A stretch of DNA of 64,000 bases. Source: Verrucomicrobia bacterium Tous-C9LFEB (GTDB lineage: Bacteria; Verrucomicrobiota; Verrucomicrobiia; Methylacidiphilales; UBA1321). The DNA is taken from the NCBI GenBank assembly GCA_002304345.1, contig NEUU01000018.1, positions 19,932 through 83,931 on the forward strand, in the 5' to 3' direction. Under the pieces are notes generated by a model. The model did no database searches and was not told the origin of the DNA. It saw only the letters and a list, made by a program, of their open reading frames with translations. The position numbers were made by a program, and so were the translations under genes. The stretch's first letter is position 1. Each line of letters starts with the position of its first letter. Shown piece by piece: positions 26,171-35,945 of this stretch.

Positions 26171-26572
26171 GTGGAGCAACCGGCCAGCGGCGCATTGAGT
26201 CCGCGGCGACGGGAGAAATTACCGCGCCGCCAGATCATTCGCCGCCGCGTCGTGATCCAGGGTCTTCGGACCCAGGGTAAGCGGCAGTCCAGTCGGTATC
26301 TCGTCCTGCTCGTGCAGGAGGCTCCGGCGGGAGAGGAATCCCAAGCCGCCTTTTTCACCCCGAAACGCATTGGGGCCGCCCATCTCCGCAATCGCCTTCG
26401 CCGGCGGATGCGGGAAGTGTACCGGCGGTTCATCGCCCCGGCAGTGACGGGCGAGAAGCGGCTTTGGCTCTGGTCCGCGCGACCGGAAGCGGCCTCGATG
26501 ACCTTCATGGAGTTGAAGGAGGCGATGGTGCAATTGAGCGACCGGCAAAAAATCAGTCGACGCAGCTCATAA
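26171..26572 (+). CDS. rnpA: ribonuclease P protein component
   Basis: 133 residues from a GTG at 26171, 4 bp after rpmH; the open frame reaches back into rpmH but that is unlikely. It is the basic protein subunit of RNase P that helps the RNA process tRNA 5' ends. The RNR motif region [20 protein letters not shown] (about 74-93) is diagnostic, with an N-terminal [12 protein letters not shown] start and central beta strands (SRYLVLLVQ). The N-terminus carries a short Pro/Ser-containing extension. Context is the standard one. Confidence 0.88.
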   Translation: MEQPASGALSPRRREKLPRRQIIRRRVVIQGLRTQGKRQSSRYLVLLVQEAPAGEESQAAFFTPKRIGAAHLRNRLRRRMREVYRRFIAPAVTGEKRLWLWSARPEAASMTFMELKEAMVQLSDRQKISRRSS

Positions 26573-26591
26573 AGTTGCTTTGATCGCTGCC

Positions 26592-26855
26592 ATGAAACAG
26601 GTCGCCATATGGCTGATTGAAGGGTACCGCTGGATTGCGGCACCGTTCAAGGCGACGTTCGGCTTGGCCGGATGTTGCCGGTTTCACCCGACCTGCTCGC
26701 ACTATGCGCAGCAGGCGATTCGGACGCACGGGGTGCTCATGGGAGCCTGGTTGACGATCAAACGTCTCGGACGGTGTCACCCTTGGGGTGGCAGCGGGTT
26801 TGACCCGGTGCCAGAGGGACCGATCAGCACGGCGCTGCATCGCTCGAAAATTTAA
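26592..26855 (+). CDS. yidD: membrane protein insertion efficiency factor YidD
   Basis: 87 residues from the ATG at 26592; a TTG four codons earlier is possible. The pattern [19 protein letters not shown] and [17 protein letters not shown], with its three cysteines, is the YidD signature. The protein lies at the inner membrane and assists YidC/Sec insertion. It is placed between rnpA and yidC as in most bacteria, 19 bp from each neighbour. Confidence 0.93.
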   Translation: MKQVAIWLIEGYRWIAAPFKATFGLAGCCRFHPTCSHYAQQAIRTHGVLMGAWLTIKRLGRCHPWGGSGFDPVPEGPISTALHRSKI

Positions 26856-26874
26856 CGAAAGAAACGGATTTTTC

Positions 26875-28632
26875 ATGGATCGCAAGAGTTGGTTTGGAGT
26901 TGTCGTTTGCATGCTGCTGCTCGTCGGCTGGAATTTCTATGCCGAATACCGTTGGCCGAATCGCGCGGCGAAAAAGCCCGCATCGACCACTGCCACGACA
27001 TCCACCCCGGTCACCTCGACTTCTGCGACTCCTGCCACAGCGGGCAAGCCAGCCAATGGCGATGTGCCTTCGCTCGGCAACACGACCGCCTCCGCGAAAT
27101 TGCCGGAGCCGAAGATCCCGGCCAATGCGGGCGTGGAGCAATTCACCACGTTGGAAAACGATCTCTTCATCGTTCACTTCACCAGCTTTGGTGGTGCAAT
27201 CAAGACGGTGGAGCTGAAGAAGCATGTCGACGAGGGCGACCGGAAGGTCACGCTCAATCGCTACGGACACGAAGCGGTTTTTAATCTCGTGGGCTGGGAC
27301 GGCGACTACACGCAGGTGCCCTACACGATGGAAAAGACAGAGGACGCCGTCATCTTCTCCCGCGTGCTGCCTTCCGGCGCGGTGCTCAAGCGTACGTACC
27401 GTTTGGCTCCCAATTATCAGGTTCAGCTCGATCAGCAGGTGAGTAATCCGACCACGAAGGACGTTGTGTTGCCGGAGTATCGCCTGAATGTCGGCACCGC
27501 TGCTCCGAGCCACGTTCTCGATAATGCGATTTATCTCTTCGGCAGCTACTGCCTCGAGCAGGGCGCCTCGTTCCACAAGGTGAACGTGACCGATTTTGCC
27601 GCCAGCAGCACCTTTGGCTTGTTTGCCCGCGAAGCGCGCAGCCGCATTTCCAGCGAGGGTGGTCCGTTGCTGTGGTCGGCGGTAAAGAATCAGTTCTTCG
27701 CCTTTATTCTCTCTCCTCGTGATTCCCTCATGCTCAAGGGCGCGGAGTTTGAGCCGATCAAGCTCGTTGATTTCGGTGCGAAGACGTCCACCGTCCCGGA
27801 AGGGATTCGTGGTCAGGCCGTGGTGAATGGTTTTTCCGTTCCCGCCGGGCAGAGCGTGATGCAGCCGTTTTCATTGTACGCGGGACCCAAGACCTACGCG
27901 CACCTCGACTTGCTGCCGCGCCATGAAAATCTGGTGATGGACAGCTGGTTCGGATTCATCGTCCGTCCGTTGCTCTTTGGCATGAATTTCCTGCACAAGT
28001 TCATCCCGAGCTGGGGCTGGACGATCATCGCCATGACCATTCTCATCAAGGGCCTCCTCTGGCCGCTGCAATCCATCGCCAACAAGAGCATGAAGCAGAT
28101 GCAGGCGCTGCAACCGAAGATGGAACAGATCCGTCAGAAGTATAAGGACGATGCGCAAAAGATGAACATCGAGGTCATGCAGCTTTACAAGGACTACGGC
28201 GTCAATCCCGTGGGCGGCTGTCTCCCGATGCTCATGCAGATGCCGATCTTCATTGGCTTCTACGTGATGCTCCAGAGCGCGGTCGAATTGCGCGGCCATT
28301 CCTTCTGGTGGATTCATGATCTCGTGCAGCCGGATACGGTTGCCAGCTTCATGGTGCTCGGTCATAACATTGCCATTAATCCGCTGCCGTTGCTGATGAC
28401 GGCCACGCAGGTATTGTTGATGAAGATGACGCCCACCACGGGAGATAACCAGCAGGCCAAGATGATGCAGTGGATGCCGGTGGTGCTGCTCTTCGTGTTG
28501 TATAACTTCGCTGCCGCGCTGGCCCTTTACTGGACCGTGAGCAACTTGATCTCGATGATCCAGACCTACGTCAACCTGCGCAAGCCGGTGCCGATCATGA
28601 AGCGCGTGCCGAAGACCAAGGCGTTGAAGTAG
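26875..28632 (+). CDS. yidC: membrane protein insertase YidC
   Basis: 585 residues from the ATG at 26875; the frame extends upstream into yidD but that ATG has the better context. This is the Gram-negative type: an N-terminal membrane segment (about 4-22), a Thr/Ala-rich linker, a large periplasmic P1 domain (about 85-350), then the five-helix insertase core starting WFGFIVRPLLFGMNFLHKF. The core includes TIIAMTILIKGLLWPL and NPVGGCLPMLMQMPIFIGFY. It inserts membrane proteins, alone or with Sec. Confidence 0.95.
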   Translation: MDRKSWFGVVVCMLLLVGWNFYAEYRWPNRAAKKPASTTATTSTPVTSTSATPATAGKPANGDVPSLGNTTASAKLPEPKIPANAGVEQFTTLENDLFIVHFTSFGGAIKTVELKKHVDEGDRKVTLNRYGHEAVFNLVGWDGDYTQVPYTMEKTEDAVIFSRVLPSGAVLKRTYRLAPNYQVQLDQQVSNPTTKDVVLPEYRLNVGTAAPSHVLDNAIYLFGSYCLEQGASFHKVNVTDFAASSTFGLFAREARSRISSEGGPLLWSAVKNQFFAFILSPRDSLMLKGAEFEPIKLVDFGAKTSTVPEGIRGQAVVNGFSVPAGQSVMQPFSLYAGPKTYAHLDLLPRHENLVMDSWFGFIVRPLLFGMNFLHKFIPSWGWTIIAMTILIKGLLWPLQSIANKSMKQMQALQPKMEQIRQKYKDDAQKMNIEVMQLYKDYGVNPVGGCLPMLMQMPIFIGFYVMLQSAVELRGHSFWWIHDLVQPDTVASFMVLGHNIAINPLPLLMTATQVLLMKMTPTTGDNQQAKMMQWMPVVLLFVLYNFAAALALYWTVSNLISMIQTYVNLRKPVPIMKRVPKTKALK

Positions 28633-28666
28633 TCCCGCTTCCTATTGCGGGAATGGGAGACGGTGT

Positions 28667-28693
28667 GAGACGGTCTTTTCAGGCCGTCTCTTT
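28667..28693 (+). terminator. hairpin after yidC
   Basis: GAGACGG / CCGTCTC stem with TTT following, in the gap before the Jag-like gene; could attenuate read-through. Confidence 0.5.
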
Positions 28694-28752
28694 GTGGTCA
28701 AGAATCGATAGAAAAAGCTTTAAGTCATTTTCATAGAGATTAAAGTTTCACC

Positions 28753-29214
28753 ATGGTGCAAAGCTCTGCCAAAGAAACCCTCGAGTTGATGCTCGGCCAT
28801 CTCGGATTTGTTTTCTCAATTGAGGAACAGACGCGTGGCGAACGGCAGGTCTTGAACGTTCTGACTCGCGATCCGGGCCGTCTCATCGGCCGCGACGGCC
28901 ACACGCTCGAAGAGCTGCAATATTTGCTCAACCGCGTCACCCATGGCACGGAGGATTCCCCCGCGCGCGTCGTGGTGGATGTGGAAAATTACCGCATGAA
29001 GGAGGAGCAGGATTTCCTCGTTCGTGTGCGGGAAATTGCCGAGCGGGTCCGGCGGACGGGGCATCCGGAAAAACTGCCAGCGATGAATTCCTTTGATCGC
29101 CGCGCGGTGCACCAAGCCTTCGCCGACGATCCCGACATCCGCACGGTAAGCGACAACTGCGACGCGCGACTCAAGCAGATTACGGTGGAATTGCGCCAGC
29201 CCCGCGCAAAATAG
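28753..29214 (+). CDS. jag: Jag/KhpB-like KH-R3H RNA-binding protein
   Basis: 153 residues. A KH domain shows [20 protein letters not shown] (about 42-61, GxxG loop), followed by an R3H domain with [19 protein letters not shown] and [17 protein letters not shown] (R..H). It lacks the long N-terminal Jag region, as in many Gram-negatives. The family binds RNA and influences cell envelope genes in Gram-positives; role here is unknown. Position directly after yidC is conserved across bacteria and supports the call. Confidence 0.87.
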   Translation: MVQSSAKETLELMLGHLGFVFSIEEQTRGERQVLNVLTRDPGRLIGRDGHTLEELQYLLNRVTHGTEDSPARVVVDVENYRMKEEQDFLVRVREIAERVRRTGHPEKLPAMNSFDRRAVHQAFADDPDIRTVSDNCDARLKQITVELRQPRAK

Positions 29215-29246
29215 TCGAAGCGGGTTCGTTTTCGGGTCACTTTTTT

Positions 29247-30257
29247 ATGCCTAAAGCGCTCATTACCGGGATTACCGGCCAGGACGGTTCCTACCTCGCC
29301 GAGTTGTTGTTAAACAAGGGCTACGAGGTTCATGGCATTATTCGCCGGGCCAGTACGTTCAACACGGAGCGGATCGATCATCTCTACAAGGATTCGCACG
29401 TGCATGGCGTGAAGCTCTTCCTTCACTATGGCGACCTGAGTGATTCCGCGTCGTTGATGAAGTTGCTTTACGATTTGCATCCGGACGAAGTGTATCATCT
29501 CGGCGCGCAGAGCCACGTGCGTGTCAGCTTCGATATTCCCGAGTATACGGGCGATGTGACGGCGATTGGCACGACACGTCTTCTCGAAGCGTTGCGCGAA
29601 GCGAACCTCACCAAGACCCGCTTCTATCAGGCATCAAGCAGTGAGATGTTTGGCCTCGTGCAGGAAGTGCCACAAAAGGAAACGACGCCCTTTTATCCCC
29701 GCAGCCCGTATGGCGCGGCCAAGGTATATTCCTACTGGATGACCGTGAATTACCGCGAGAGCTACAAGATGCATGCCAGCAACGGCATTCTCTTCAATCA
29801 CGAATCGCCGCGTCGCGGGGAAACCTTTGTCACGCGCAAGATCACCCGAGCCGTGGCCCGCATCAAGGCCGGACTGCAGAATGAACTTTTCCTCGGCAAC
29901 CTCGACGCGAAGCGCGATTGGGGCTTTGCTCCGGAATATGTCGAAGCGATGTGGTTGATGTTGCAGCAGGATCAACCGGACGATTACGTGATTGCCACGG
30001 GCGAGACCCACTCGGTGCGCGAGTTCCTTGAGGTCGCCTTTTCGCACGCGAATCTGGACTGGCAAAAATACGTGAAGATCGACCAGCGCTATTTCCGCCC
30101 GGCCGAAGTGGAACTACTCATTGGCGACGCGTCCAAGGCGCGCAAGGCGCTGAATTGGCAGCCGAAAACGACTTTCAAGCAACTGACGGAAATCATGGTT
30201 GATGCCGACATCGCCCAATTGCAACGTCAACTGGATGGCAAGGACATCCGCTCCTGA
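29247..30257 (+). CDS. gmd: GDP-mannose 4,6-dehydratase
   Basis: 336 residues. It turns GDP-mannose into GDP-4-keto-6-deoxymannose with bound NADP. The Rossmann motif is [15 protein letters not shown] at 7-21, the active-site region SSSEMFG (S/E) and the YxxxK pair SPYGAAKVY, then [13 protein letters not shown], all typical. It forms the first step of GDP-L-fucose synthesis with the downstream fcl (19-bp gap, same strand). Confidence 0.95.
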   Translation: MPKALITGITGQDGSYLAELLLNKGYEVHGIIRRASTFNTERIDHLYKDSHVHGVKLFLHYGDLSDSASLMKLLYDLHPDEVYHLGAQSHVRVSFDIPEYTGDVTAIGTTRLLEALREANLTKTRFYQASSSEMFGLVQEVPQKETTPFYPRSPYGAAKVYSYWMTVNYRESYKMHASNGILFNHESPRRGETFVTRKITRAVARIKAGLQNELFLGNLDAKRDWGFAPEYVEAMWLMLQQDQPDDYVIATGETHSVREFLEVAFSHANLDWQKYVKIDQRYFRPAEVELLIGDASKARKALNWQPKTTFKQLTEIMVDADIAQLQRQLDGKDIRS

Positions 30258-30276
30258 TCGCAGGGAGAACTTTCTC

Positions 30277-31218
30277 GTGGAGCACTCAACCCGCATCTAC
30301 ATCGCCGGTCATCGGGGCATGGTGGGCTCGGCCTGCCTGCGGCTGTTGCAGGCACGTGGCTTCACGAACTTACTGACTGCGACGCGGCAGGAGCTCGACC
30401 TGACACAGGCAGCCGCGGTGGAGGCGTTTTATGCGAAGCATCAGCCCGAGGTGGTCATCGTCGCAGCCGCGAAGGTGGGGGGTATTCTGGCGAATTCGCA
30501 GCAGCCGGTGGAATTTCTCACGGAGAATCTGACCATTCAGAATAACCTGATCACTGCGGCGCATCATCACGGCGTGAAGAAGTTGCTCTTCTTGGGTAGT
30601 TCCTGCATTTATCCCAAACTGGCATCACAGCCGATTTCGGAAACGTCTCTGCTCACGGGGCCACTCGAACCGACCAATGACGCTTACGCATTGGCGAAGA
30701 TCTGCGGCATCCGGCTTTGCCAGGCGTATCGTCAGGAGTACGGCGATCATTACATCTCCGTTATGCCGACCAATCTCTACGGTCCGGGGGATAATTACGA
30801 CCTGCAGACCTCCCACGTCATGGCGGCCTTGCTGCGCCGGTTTCACGAGGCGAAGGAACAGAATCAAGCCACGATTAGCCTTTGGGGCAGTGGCACACCC
30901 CGTCGGGAATTTCTCCATGTGGATGACCTCGCAGAGGCGTGTCTCTTTCTGCTGGAACGCTACGATAGCGGGGAGATCGTCAATATCGGTTGTGGCGAGG
31001 ATATTACGATTGCCGAGCTGGCGCAGAAAATCAGTGCACTCGTCGGCTTTACCGGCGAGATTCTGTGGGATCGCACCAAGCCGGACGGCACGCTTCGCAA
31101 GCTGCTGGATATCTCGCGGCTGAAGAATCTCGGTTGGAGTCCGCGTATTTCCTTCGATGAAGGCTTGAAGCTGGCCTATCAGGCCTTTCTTCAGAGCCGG
31201 GAGCAGGTCATATTATGA
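30277..31218 (+). CDS. fcl: GDP-L-fucose synthase
   Basis: 313 residues from the GTG at 30277, chosen because AGGGAG lies 9 bp upstream; the frame stays open upstream into gmd's tail. An epimerase/reductase of the SDR family that makes GDP-L-fucose from the Gmd product. Marks are AGHRGMVGSA, LGSSCIYPK and the YxxxK pair in DAYALAKI, with CGEDITIAELA late. It overlaps the next gene by 4 bp (ATGA), so the sugar-nucleotide and transferase genes form one operon. Confidence 0.94.
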   Translation: MEHSTRIYIAGHRGMVGSACLRLLQARGFTNLLTATRQELDLTQAAAVEAFYAKHQPEVVIVAAAKVGGILANSQQPVEFLTENLTIQNNLITAAHHHGVKKLLFLGSSCIYPKLASQPISETSLLTGPLEPTNDAYALAKICGIRLCQAYRQEYGDHYISVMPTNLYGPGDNYDLQTSHVMAALLRRFHEAKEQNQATISLWGSGTPRREFLHVDDLAEACLFLLERYDSGEIVNIGCGEDITIAELAQKISALVGFTGEILWDRTKPDGTLRKLLDISRLKNLGWSPRISFDEGLKLAYQAFLQSREQVIL

Positions 31219-32621
31219 TGCTGCGTCGTCATCAGGAATTGTATTTCCAGCTCTTCCAGGTGCTGGACGCTTTCCTGCTGTGCTTCGCCTTGTGGCTTTC
31301 GCACACGATCCGCTACACGTTGGTGCCGGAATTGTCTTTCCTTGATATTGCCTCCATCGCTCCGTTTTCCGGTTACATCTGGATGCTCGTGTTGATCATT
31401 CCACTGGGCCCGTTCATTCTCGAACGGCAGGGATTCTACCGTCTCAATTTTACCGGCTCGATCCTGCAGAGCTTTTTCACGGCGCTGCGCAGTGTGGGAA
31501 TTCTCGTATTTGTGCTGGCAGTGTTCATCGTGGTCTTCCGTGTGCCGCAACAAACGATGAGCCGCGCCGCGATGATTCTCTTTGTGCCTGTGGCGACCGT
31601 GACGCTTTGCCTGCGCGAGATGCTTTCCTGGTCGCTGGTGAACCGCCGTCGCCGTTCGGAAATCAATCGCCAGCATATCCTCCTCTGCGGGGCGAATGTG
31701 GATCTCGAGGGTTGGCACGCGGATCTTAAAAATGTTCCCGGCGGCTTGTACAAGGTCTGCGGTAAGGTGGATTTGAATACAGAACCGTTGCCGCAGTTCA
31801 TCAAGCGGTTGCACGACGACATGATCGACGTGGTGATTTTCTCGATCGAACACGCCAATTTTCCCACCATTCGCGAGGCGTTGCACATCTGCGAATCAGA
31901 AGGTATTGAGGCGTGGATCGGCGCTGATTTCTTCCGTACCTCACTGGCCAAACCGCAATTTGATCAATTCTCCGGTCGGCCTTTGCTGGTCTTTCGCTCG
32001 ACACCGGACGCCTCTTGGGAGTTGATTACCAAGCGTGCGATGGATTGGTTCCTCTCTGTGCTGCTTCTTTTGATCCTCGCGTTGCCGATGCTGATTCTGG
32101 CATTGCTCGTCTGGTGGACGTCGGGTCGCCCGGTAATCTTTGCGCAACGGCGCAGTGGGATTTATGGTCGACCTTTCACAATGTACAAGTTCCGTACGAT
32201 GGCGACCAATGCGGAGCAGACGCGCGAAGAGTTAAAAGCGTTCAACGTAATGAGCGGTCCCGTGTTCAAGGTGGATCAAGATCCGCGCGTGACGTCCATT
32301 GGAAAATGGCTGCGCAAGACGAGTCTGGATGAATTGCCCCAACTTTTCAACGTGCTGAAGGGCGAGATGAGTCTGGTGGGCCCCCGTCCACTGCCGCTCT
32401 ATGAGACGGAAAATTTCAGCGACATCACCCAGCGCCGCCGGATGAGCGTGCGGCCCGGCCTGACCTGCCTGTGGCAGATCAGCGGTCGCAACAAGATCAC
32501 GGATTTCTCCGAGTGGGTGCGGCTCGATCTCGAGTACATCGATAACTGGTCGCTCTGGCTGGATATCAAGATTTTGCTGACGACCATTCCGGCTGTCCTC
32601 TTCCGCCACGGTGCGAAGTAA
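31215..32621 (+). CDS. polyprenyl-phosphate sugar-phosphate transferase (WbaP/EpsE-like)
   Basis: 468 residues. Four to five N-terminal membrane segments (about 10-120), a cytosolic linker with a CoA-binding-like fold ([13 protein letters not shown]), one more membrane helix and the C-terminal bacterial sugar transferase domain. The latter has [37 protein letters not shown] and [12 protein letters not shown]. It transfers a sugar-1-phosphate to undecaprenyl phosphate, priming capsule, exopolysaccharide or O-antigen. Its position after gmd-fcl suggests a fucose-containing surface glycan; the sugar primed is unknown. Confidence 0.9.
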   Translation: MMLRRHQELYFQLFQVLDAFLLCFALWLSHTIRYTLVPELSFLDIASIAPFSGYIWMLVLIIPLGPFILERQGFYRLNFTGSILQSFFTALRSVGILVFVLAVFIVVFRVPQQTMSRAAMILFVPVATVTLCLREMLSWSLVNRRRRSEINRQHILLCGANVDLEGWHADLKNVPGGLYKVCGKVDLNTEPLPQFIKRLHDDMIDVVIFSIEHANFPTIREALHICESEGIEAWIGADFFRTSLAKPQFDQFSGRPLLVFRSTPDASWELITKRAMDWFLSVLLLLILALPMLILALLVWWTSGRPVIFAQRRSGIYGRPFTMYKFRTMATNAEQTREELKAFNVMSGPVFKVDQDPRVTSIGKWLRKTSLDELPQLFNVLKGEMSLVGPRPLPLYETENFSDITQRRRMSVRPGLTCLWQISGRNKITDFSEWVRLDLEYIDNWSLWLDIKILLTTIPAVLFRHGAK

Positions 32622-32641
32622 GAGTCGAGGCAGATATTACG

Positions 32642-32674
32642 CACCCACCCCGGCGCGCAGCGCCGGGGTGGGTG
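32642..32674 (+). terminator. GC-rich hairpin after the gmd operon
   Basis: Perfect 15-bp arms CACCCACCCCGGCGC / GCGCCGGGGTGGGTG with a 3-base loop. No T-run follows, so it may slow polymerase or stabilise the 3' end. Confidence 0.6.
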
Positions 32675-32690
32675 AAAGAGGAGTTCTATC

Positions 32691-32836
32691 CTAGTGGATC
32701 ATGTCTCGTGATGTGATGGGTTGTGCGAGCAGAATGCCTTTTTGTAGGGCGCGATTGCATCGCGCCGCGGCGCTTCACCGAAGCGCCCTACAGGAAGACA
32801 CTTGCAACCCTCATTTCATCTGACCTGCTCCACTAG
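32691..32836. mobile_element. MITE with CTAG target duplication, intact copy
   Basis: CTAG at 32691-32694 and again at 32833-32836. The 138-bp element between begins TGGATCATGTC and ends GACCTGCTCCA, so the termini are imperfect inverted repeats (9 of 11). Internal hairpins: GGGCGCGATTGCATCGCGCC and GGCGCTTCACCGAAGCGCC. The right CTAG contains the TAG stop codon of the adjacent glycoside hydrolase gene. CTAG duplications are typical of IS5-family relatives; no transposase gene is inside. Confidence 0.75.
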
Positions 32837-35616
32837 GGTTTCACTTCCTTCAGCTCCAGACTGTCGAACCACGCCTTGTCCGTTCCGGCATAGACCACGA
32901 TGGAGATCACGTTATCCGGATTGTTGGCTGGGGCGGTGAATCGGGCCGTGAAGCGACGGAACTCGCCGCTATTGGCGCCCGGCTCGAAGAGCACTGCCAG
33001 TTCCTTGCTGAGGGAGCGCGACCAGACAGAGACGGCCGCTTTAGGCTTGGTGGAAGGAGCGGCATTTGCCGTTTCGGTGCGAATCCAGCCGGAGATCTCG
33101 TAGGTGTGACCGCTGATGAGCGTGACGTCCTGTACGACGGTTTCCTTGTCTTCCTTGGGGCTTTCCAGACGGAGGGAGGCTTTGCCTTCCTTGTAGATTT
33201 TCGTGTCGGCGGCGTAACGTCCCTTGTCGTGATAGGCGGAGGGTGTCCACGCCCTTGGAATCAGCGCGCCGAGTCCGGCGTCGCCGTCGAGATCTTCGAA
33301 GTTGCCGTTGACCAACGGTTGGAATGAAATCTCCGGTTGTTTCACTTGCGCCAGCGTGAACGGTAGTTCGGGCGCCGAGGTAACGTAGCGGACTTCGGGA
33401 GATCCTTTGAGCGTGAGCACGCCATTGGGGGCATCGACGAGGTTGCTTTCGCCAAACAGATCGGTGACTTTCACTTTGTTGACTCCGACCTGGATTTTGA
33501 CGTCGGTCTTGATCCACGAGATGAGGAGCGGACCTTCCTTGCCATCGAAGTAATGCACATTGAAACCAGCGAGGCGACCGGCATAGGTGCGCTCTCCTAT
33601 CATGCGATAGAAGAACGAAACCACGAATGATTCGATCTGCGGCACGCCGCGCTTGAAGTAATCGAAGTGCGGATGCGCGATGTAGACGGGGACATCCATC
33701 GCCATGGTTTCCACGATATCGGGGATCTGCAGCAGATACATGTCCTGATAGCCGGTGCCGTCCATGTTGTTGCGGCTGGTGAGCTTTTCCGTCTGCCAGA
33801 TTTCGCCCTTGTAGCCCGCATCGCGGAACAGCTTGATCTGCGTGCCGAAGAAGGGATTTCCGCCGTAGCTGTGCATGCCGACGATGTCGCAATATTGCAT
33901 GCCTCCGAGTTTGATCACATCGCGGACGAAGTTCGCATCGGCCATCGGCGTGCAGGCGATGCCGGGGAAGAGAATCTTCGCGGTCGGGTCGAGTTTGCGG
34001 ATCACCTCCGCATTGATCTTCATCTGGTCGACGAATTGCGCCGTGGTGCCGCCGTAGGCGAAGCCCACAGTCTGGGGTAAATGCCAGTCGGGTTCGTTGT
34101 AGTGTTCCCAATAGATGCCCTTGCCCTTGTAGCGATCGACCAGCTTGGTGACGTAGTTGCGGTATTCCTCAAGGTTGCCGGGACGCCAATTGTACTTCCA
34201 CGAATTGACCTTCCACTCGTTGAGGCCGCCCTTGAATTCGTCGTAATTATCCGGGCGCACCGCGGCCCACTCGGGAGTCAGACCGAGCACGGCCATGATC
34301 TTGACTCCATTCGCCGCGGCACCGGCGACATCGGCGTCGGTGCGGGTGAAGTCGAACTCACCCTTGCGTGGTTCCATTAGATGCCAGTTCCAGTGATTGT
34401 TGTGCGGGCGAATCCACGTCATGCCCAGCCGCTTCATGTCAGACCACGGGACGTAGGTGGAGCCGTAGTAATCGAGACCGAATTCGTAACGCGACTTGGC
34501 CGGTGGCGGGATGACAAGGCACGGCGTCTCGAAGCTGGAGAGCGCCTTGTCGCCGGAGGAGATTTCCACGGCCACCGAGTACCATCCGATCTTGTTCTTG
34601 AGCGGAAGAGGAACCGTCAGGCTTTGCCAGCCCGCCTTGTCTTGGGGTGTCACCTGAATTTTGGCCTTGGCGGCGTCAGCTCCCCGGAAGGTCTTTGCCG
34701 TGGCGGTGAGGGTGAGCGGTGTGGTGTTGCCCGAGCGGGAATTGAAGAGCATGACGTCGATAGCGACATCTTCTCCTGGTGCGTAGATATTATTGTGGGT
34801 GGAATCGATGTTGAAGTCGCGTGGATTGATCGCAAGGATTGGCGACTGGCTTGCGCGCCATTCGGTGATCTCGCCTTCGTAGGTCAGCGAGCTGTCAAAA
34901 TGCATGAGGACCAGGGTATTGGCGTCGAGCTGTGGCGCGGGGGTGACTTTGGCCGCGGTGGCAATATAAGCCGCATCACGCTGGATGTCGGAGATTTTGA
35001 GTTCGTCGAAGATCAGGTTGGCGGGCATTCCACCGGTGGCGTGACGCCCCACGCTGATGGCGGAAGGCGCATCGGATTGAAAACCGCCTGTGTACGGATT
35101 TTCACCGGCGAGTTGGCCATCCAGATAGAGCCGCATGCCGGCCGGACCCCACGTCGCGACGATGGTGTGGGTGGAGCCGGCTTTCCAGTCGAGCCCCTTC
35201 GCATTGATCAGGTAGGACTGGGAGCCATTCTTGACGGTGAAGACCAGCCCACCCTCGGAGAAACCGAGTTTCGAATCTTCGGGAGTAAAAAGAATCGAGA
35301 GCTGGTTGTTGAACTTTTGTCCCGCAGCGGGGGGCAGGGAAAAGAGACAGCGGTAATCGCTGTAGGGACGCAGATCGTGTGGGAGTTTGACTTTCAGCTC
35401 GATAGTCCCCGCGTCTTTGCGAATGAAACCTGAGCCGGGCAGCAGCGCGTACGAGGAATTGCCACAGTTAAGACCCTGACTATTTTCCGTCGCGGTGTAG
35501 GAGGGTTTCAGATTCGCCGGGCCAAATGCATCGAAGCGAATGGCCGCAGGGGCTGCATGGATTCGCGATGTGACGGCGATAAGACAAATCACCACTGGAT
35601 AAAGTAATCTCCTCAT
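32833..35616 (-). CDS. secreted multidomain glycoside hydrolase (clan A, GH39-like)
   Basis: 927 residues. Signal peptide about 1-21, then a LamG/concanavalin-like domain (about 50-215) and a beta-sandwich (about 260-370). A (beta/alpha)8 catalytic domain follows (about 376-700) with E508 in YWEHYNEPDW as likely acid/base and E610 in EIWQTEK as likely nucleophile. The C-terminal beta domain (about 765-925) resembles CBM4/9. The NEP motif and layout suggest retaining GH clan A, near GH39 or GH5; substrate unknown, perhaps a plant or algal polysaccharide. It is not in a utilisation locus, though a FHS sugar transporter is in the window. Confidence 0.75.
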   Translation of the reverse strand: MRRLLYPVVICLIAVTSRIHAAPAAIRFDAFGPANLKPSYTATENSQGLNCGNSSYALLPGSGFIRKDAGTIELKVKLPHDLRPYSDYRCLFSLPPAAGQKFNNQLSILFTPEDSKLGFSEGGLVFTVKNGSQSYLINAKGLDWKAGSTHTIVATWGPAGMRLYLDGQLAGENPYTGGFQSDAPSAISVGRHATGGMPANLIFDELKISDIQRDAAYIATAAKVTPAPQLDANTLVLMHFDSSLTYEGEITEWRASQSPILAINPRDFNIDSTHNNIYAPGEDVAIDVMLFNSRSGNTTPLTLTATAKTFRGADAAKAKIQVTPQDKAGWQSLTVPLPLKNKIGWYSVAVEISSGDKALSSFETPCLVIPPPAKSRYEFGLDYYGSTYVPWSDMKRLGMTWIRPHNNHWNWHLMEPRKGEFDFTRTDADVAGAAANGVKIMAVLGLTPEWAAVRPDNYDEFKGGLNEWKVNSWKYNWRPGNLEEYRNYVTKLVDRYKGKGIYWEHYNEPDWHLPQTVGFAYGGTTAQFVDQMKINAEVIRKLDPTAKILFPGIACTPMADANFVRDVIKLGGMQYCDIVGMHSYGGNPFFGTQIKLFRDAGYKGEIWQTEKLTSRNNMDGTGYQDMYLLQIPDIVETMAMDVPVYIAHPHFDYFKRGVPQIESFVVSFFYRMIGERTYAGRLAGFNVHYFDGKEGPLLISWIKTDVKIQVGVNKVKVTDLFGESNLVDAPNGVLTLKGSPEVRYVTSAPELPFTLAQVKQPEISFQPLVNGNFEDLDGDAGLGALIPRAWTPSAYHDKGRYAADTKIYKEGKASLRLESPKEDKETVVQDVTLISGHTYEISGWIRTETANAAPSTKPKAAVSVWSRSLSKELAVLFEPGANSGEFRRFTARFTAPANNPDNVISIVVYAGTDKAWFDSLELKEVKP

Positions 35617-35777
35617 GGCGTGATTATTTCAATTGTTTTACAAAAGCACAAATGTCAAAAGTATCACTATTCCCTCTTTCGCTTTTATTATTTGATCATA
35701 GATCTAATCGCGAAAGAGCGAAGCGCTTGAATGAAATAGAGATCGGCAAGTGCCGGGAAAAAGAAACGGCGAAAAAA

Positions 35778-35852
35778 TGGTGCGCGGTAACAGGTTTGAA
35801 CTGTTGACCCCTACAGTGTCAATGTAGTGCTCTACCACTGAGCTAACCGCGC
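35778..35852 (-). tRNA. tRNA-Val (GAC)
   Basis: On the minus strand GCGCGGT pairs with ACCGCGC in the acceptor stem. The D arm is GCTC/GAGC and the anticodon arm CTACA-TTGACAC-TGTAG gives anticodon GAC. The T arm AACAG-TTCAAAC-CTGTT is complete. The 3' CCA is encoded (35778-35780) and TTTTTT follows as a terminator. The remaining gap 35617-35945 shows no gene. Confidence 0.96.
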
Positions 35853-35945
35853 AAAGTCGTAACGGGGAGTTGTGAATCTATGAGTTTCAGCGAATTCTGG
35901 CAATAACTTTTGGTCGAAATTTGTTGGATTCGTTTCCAATTCCAT

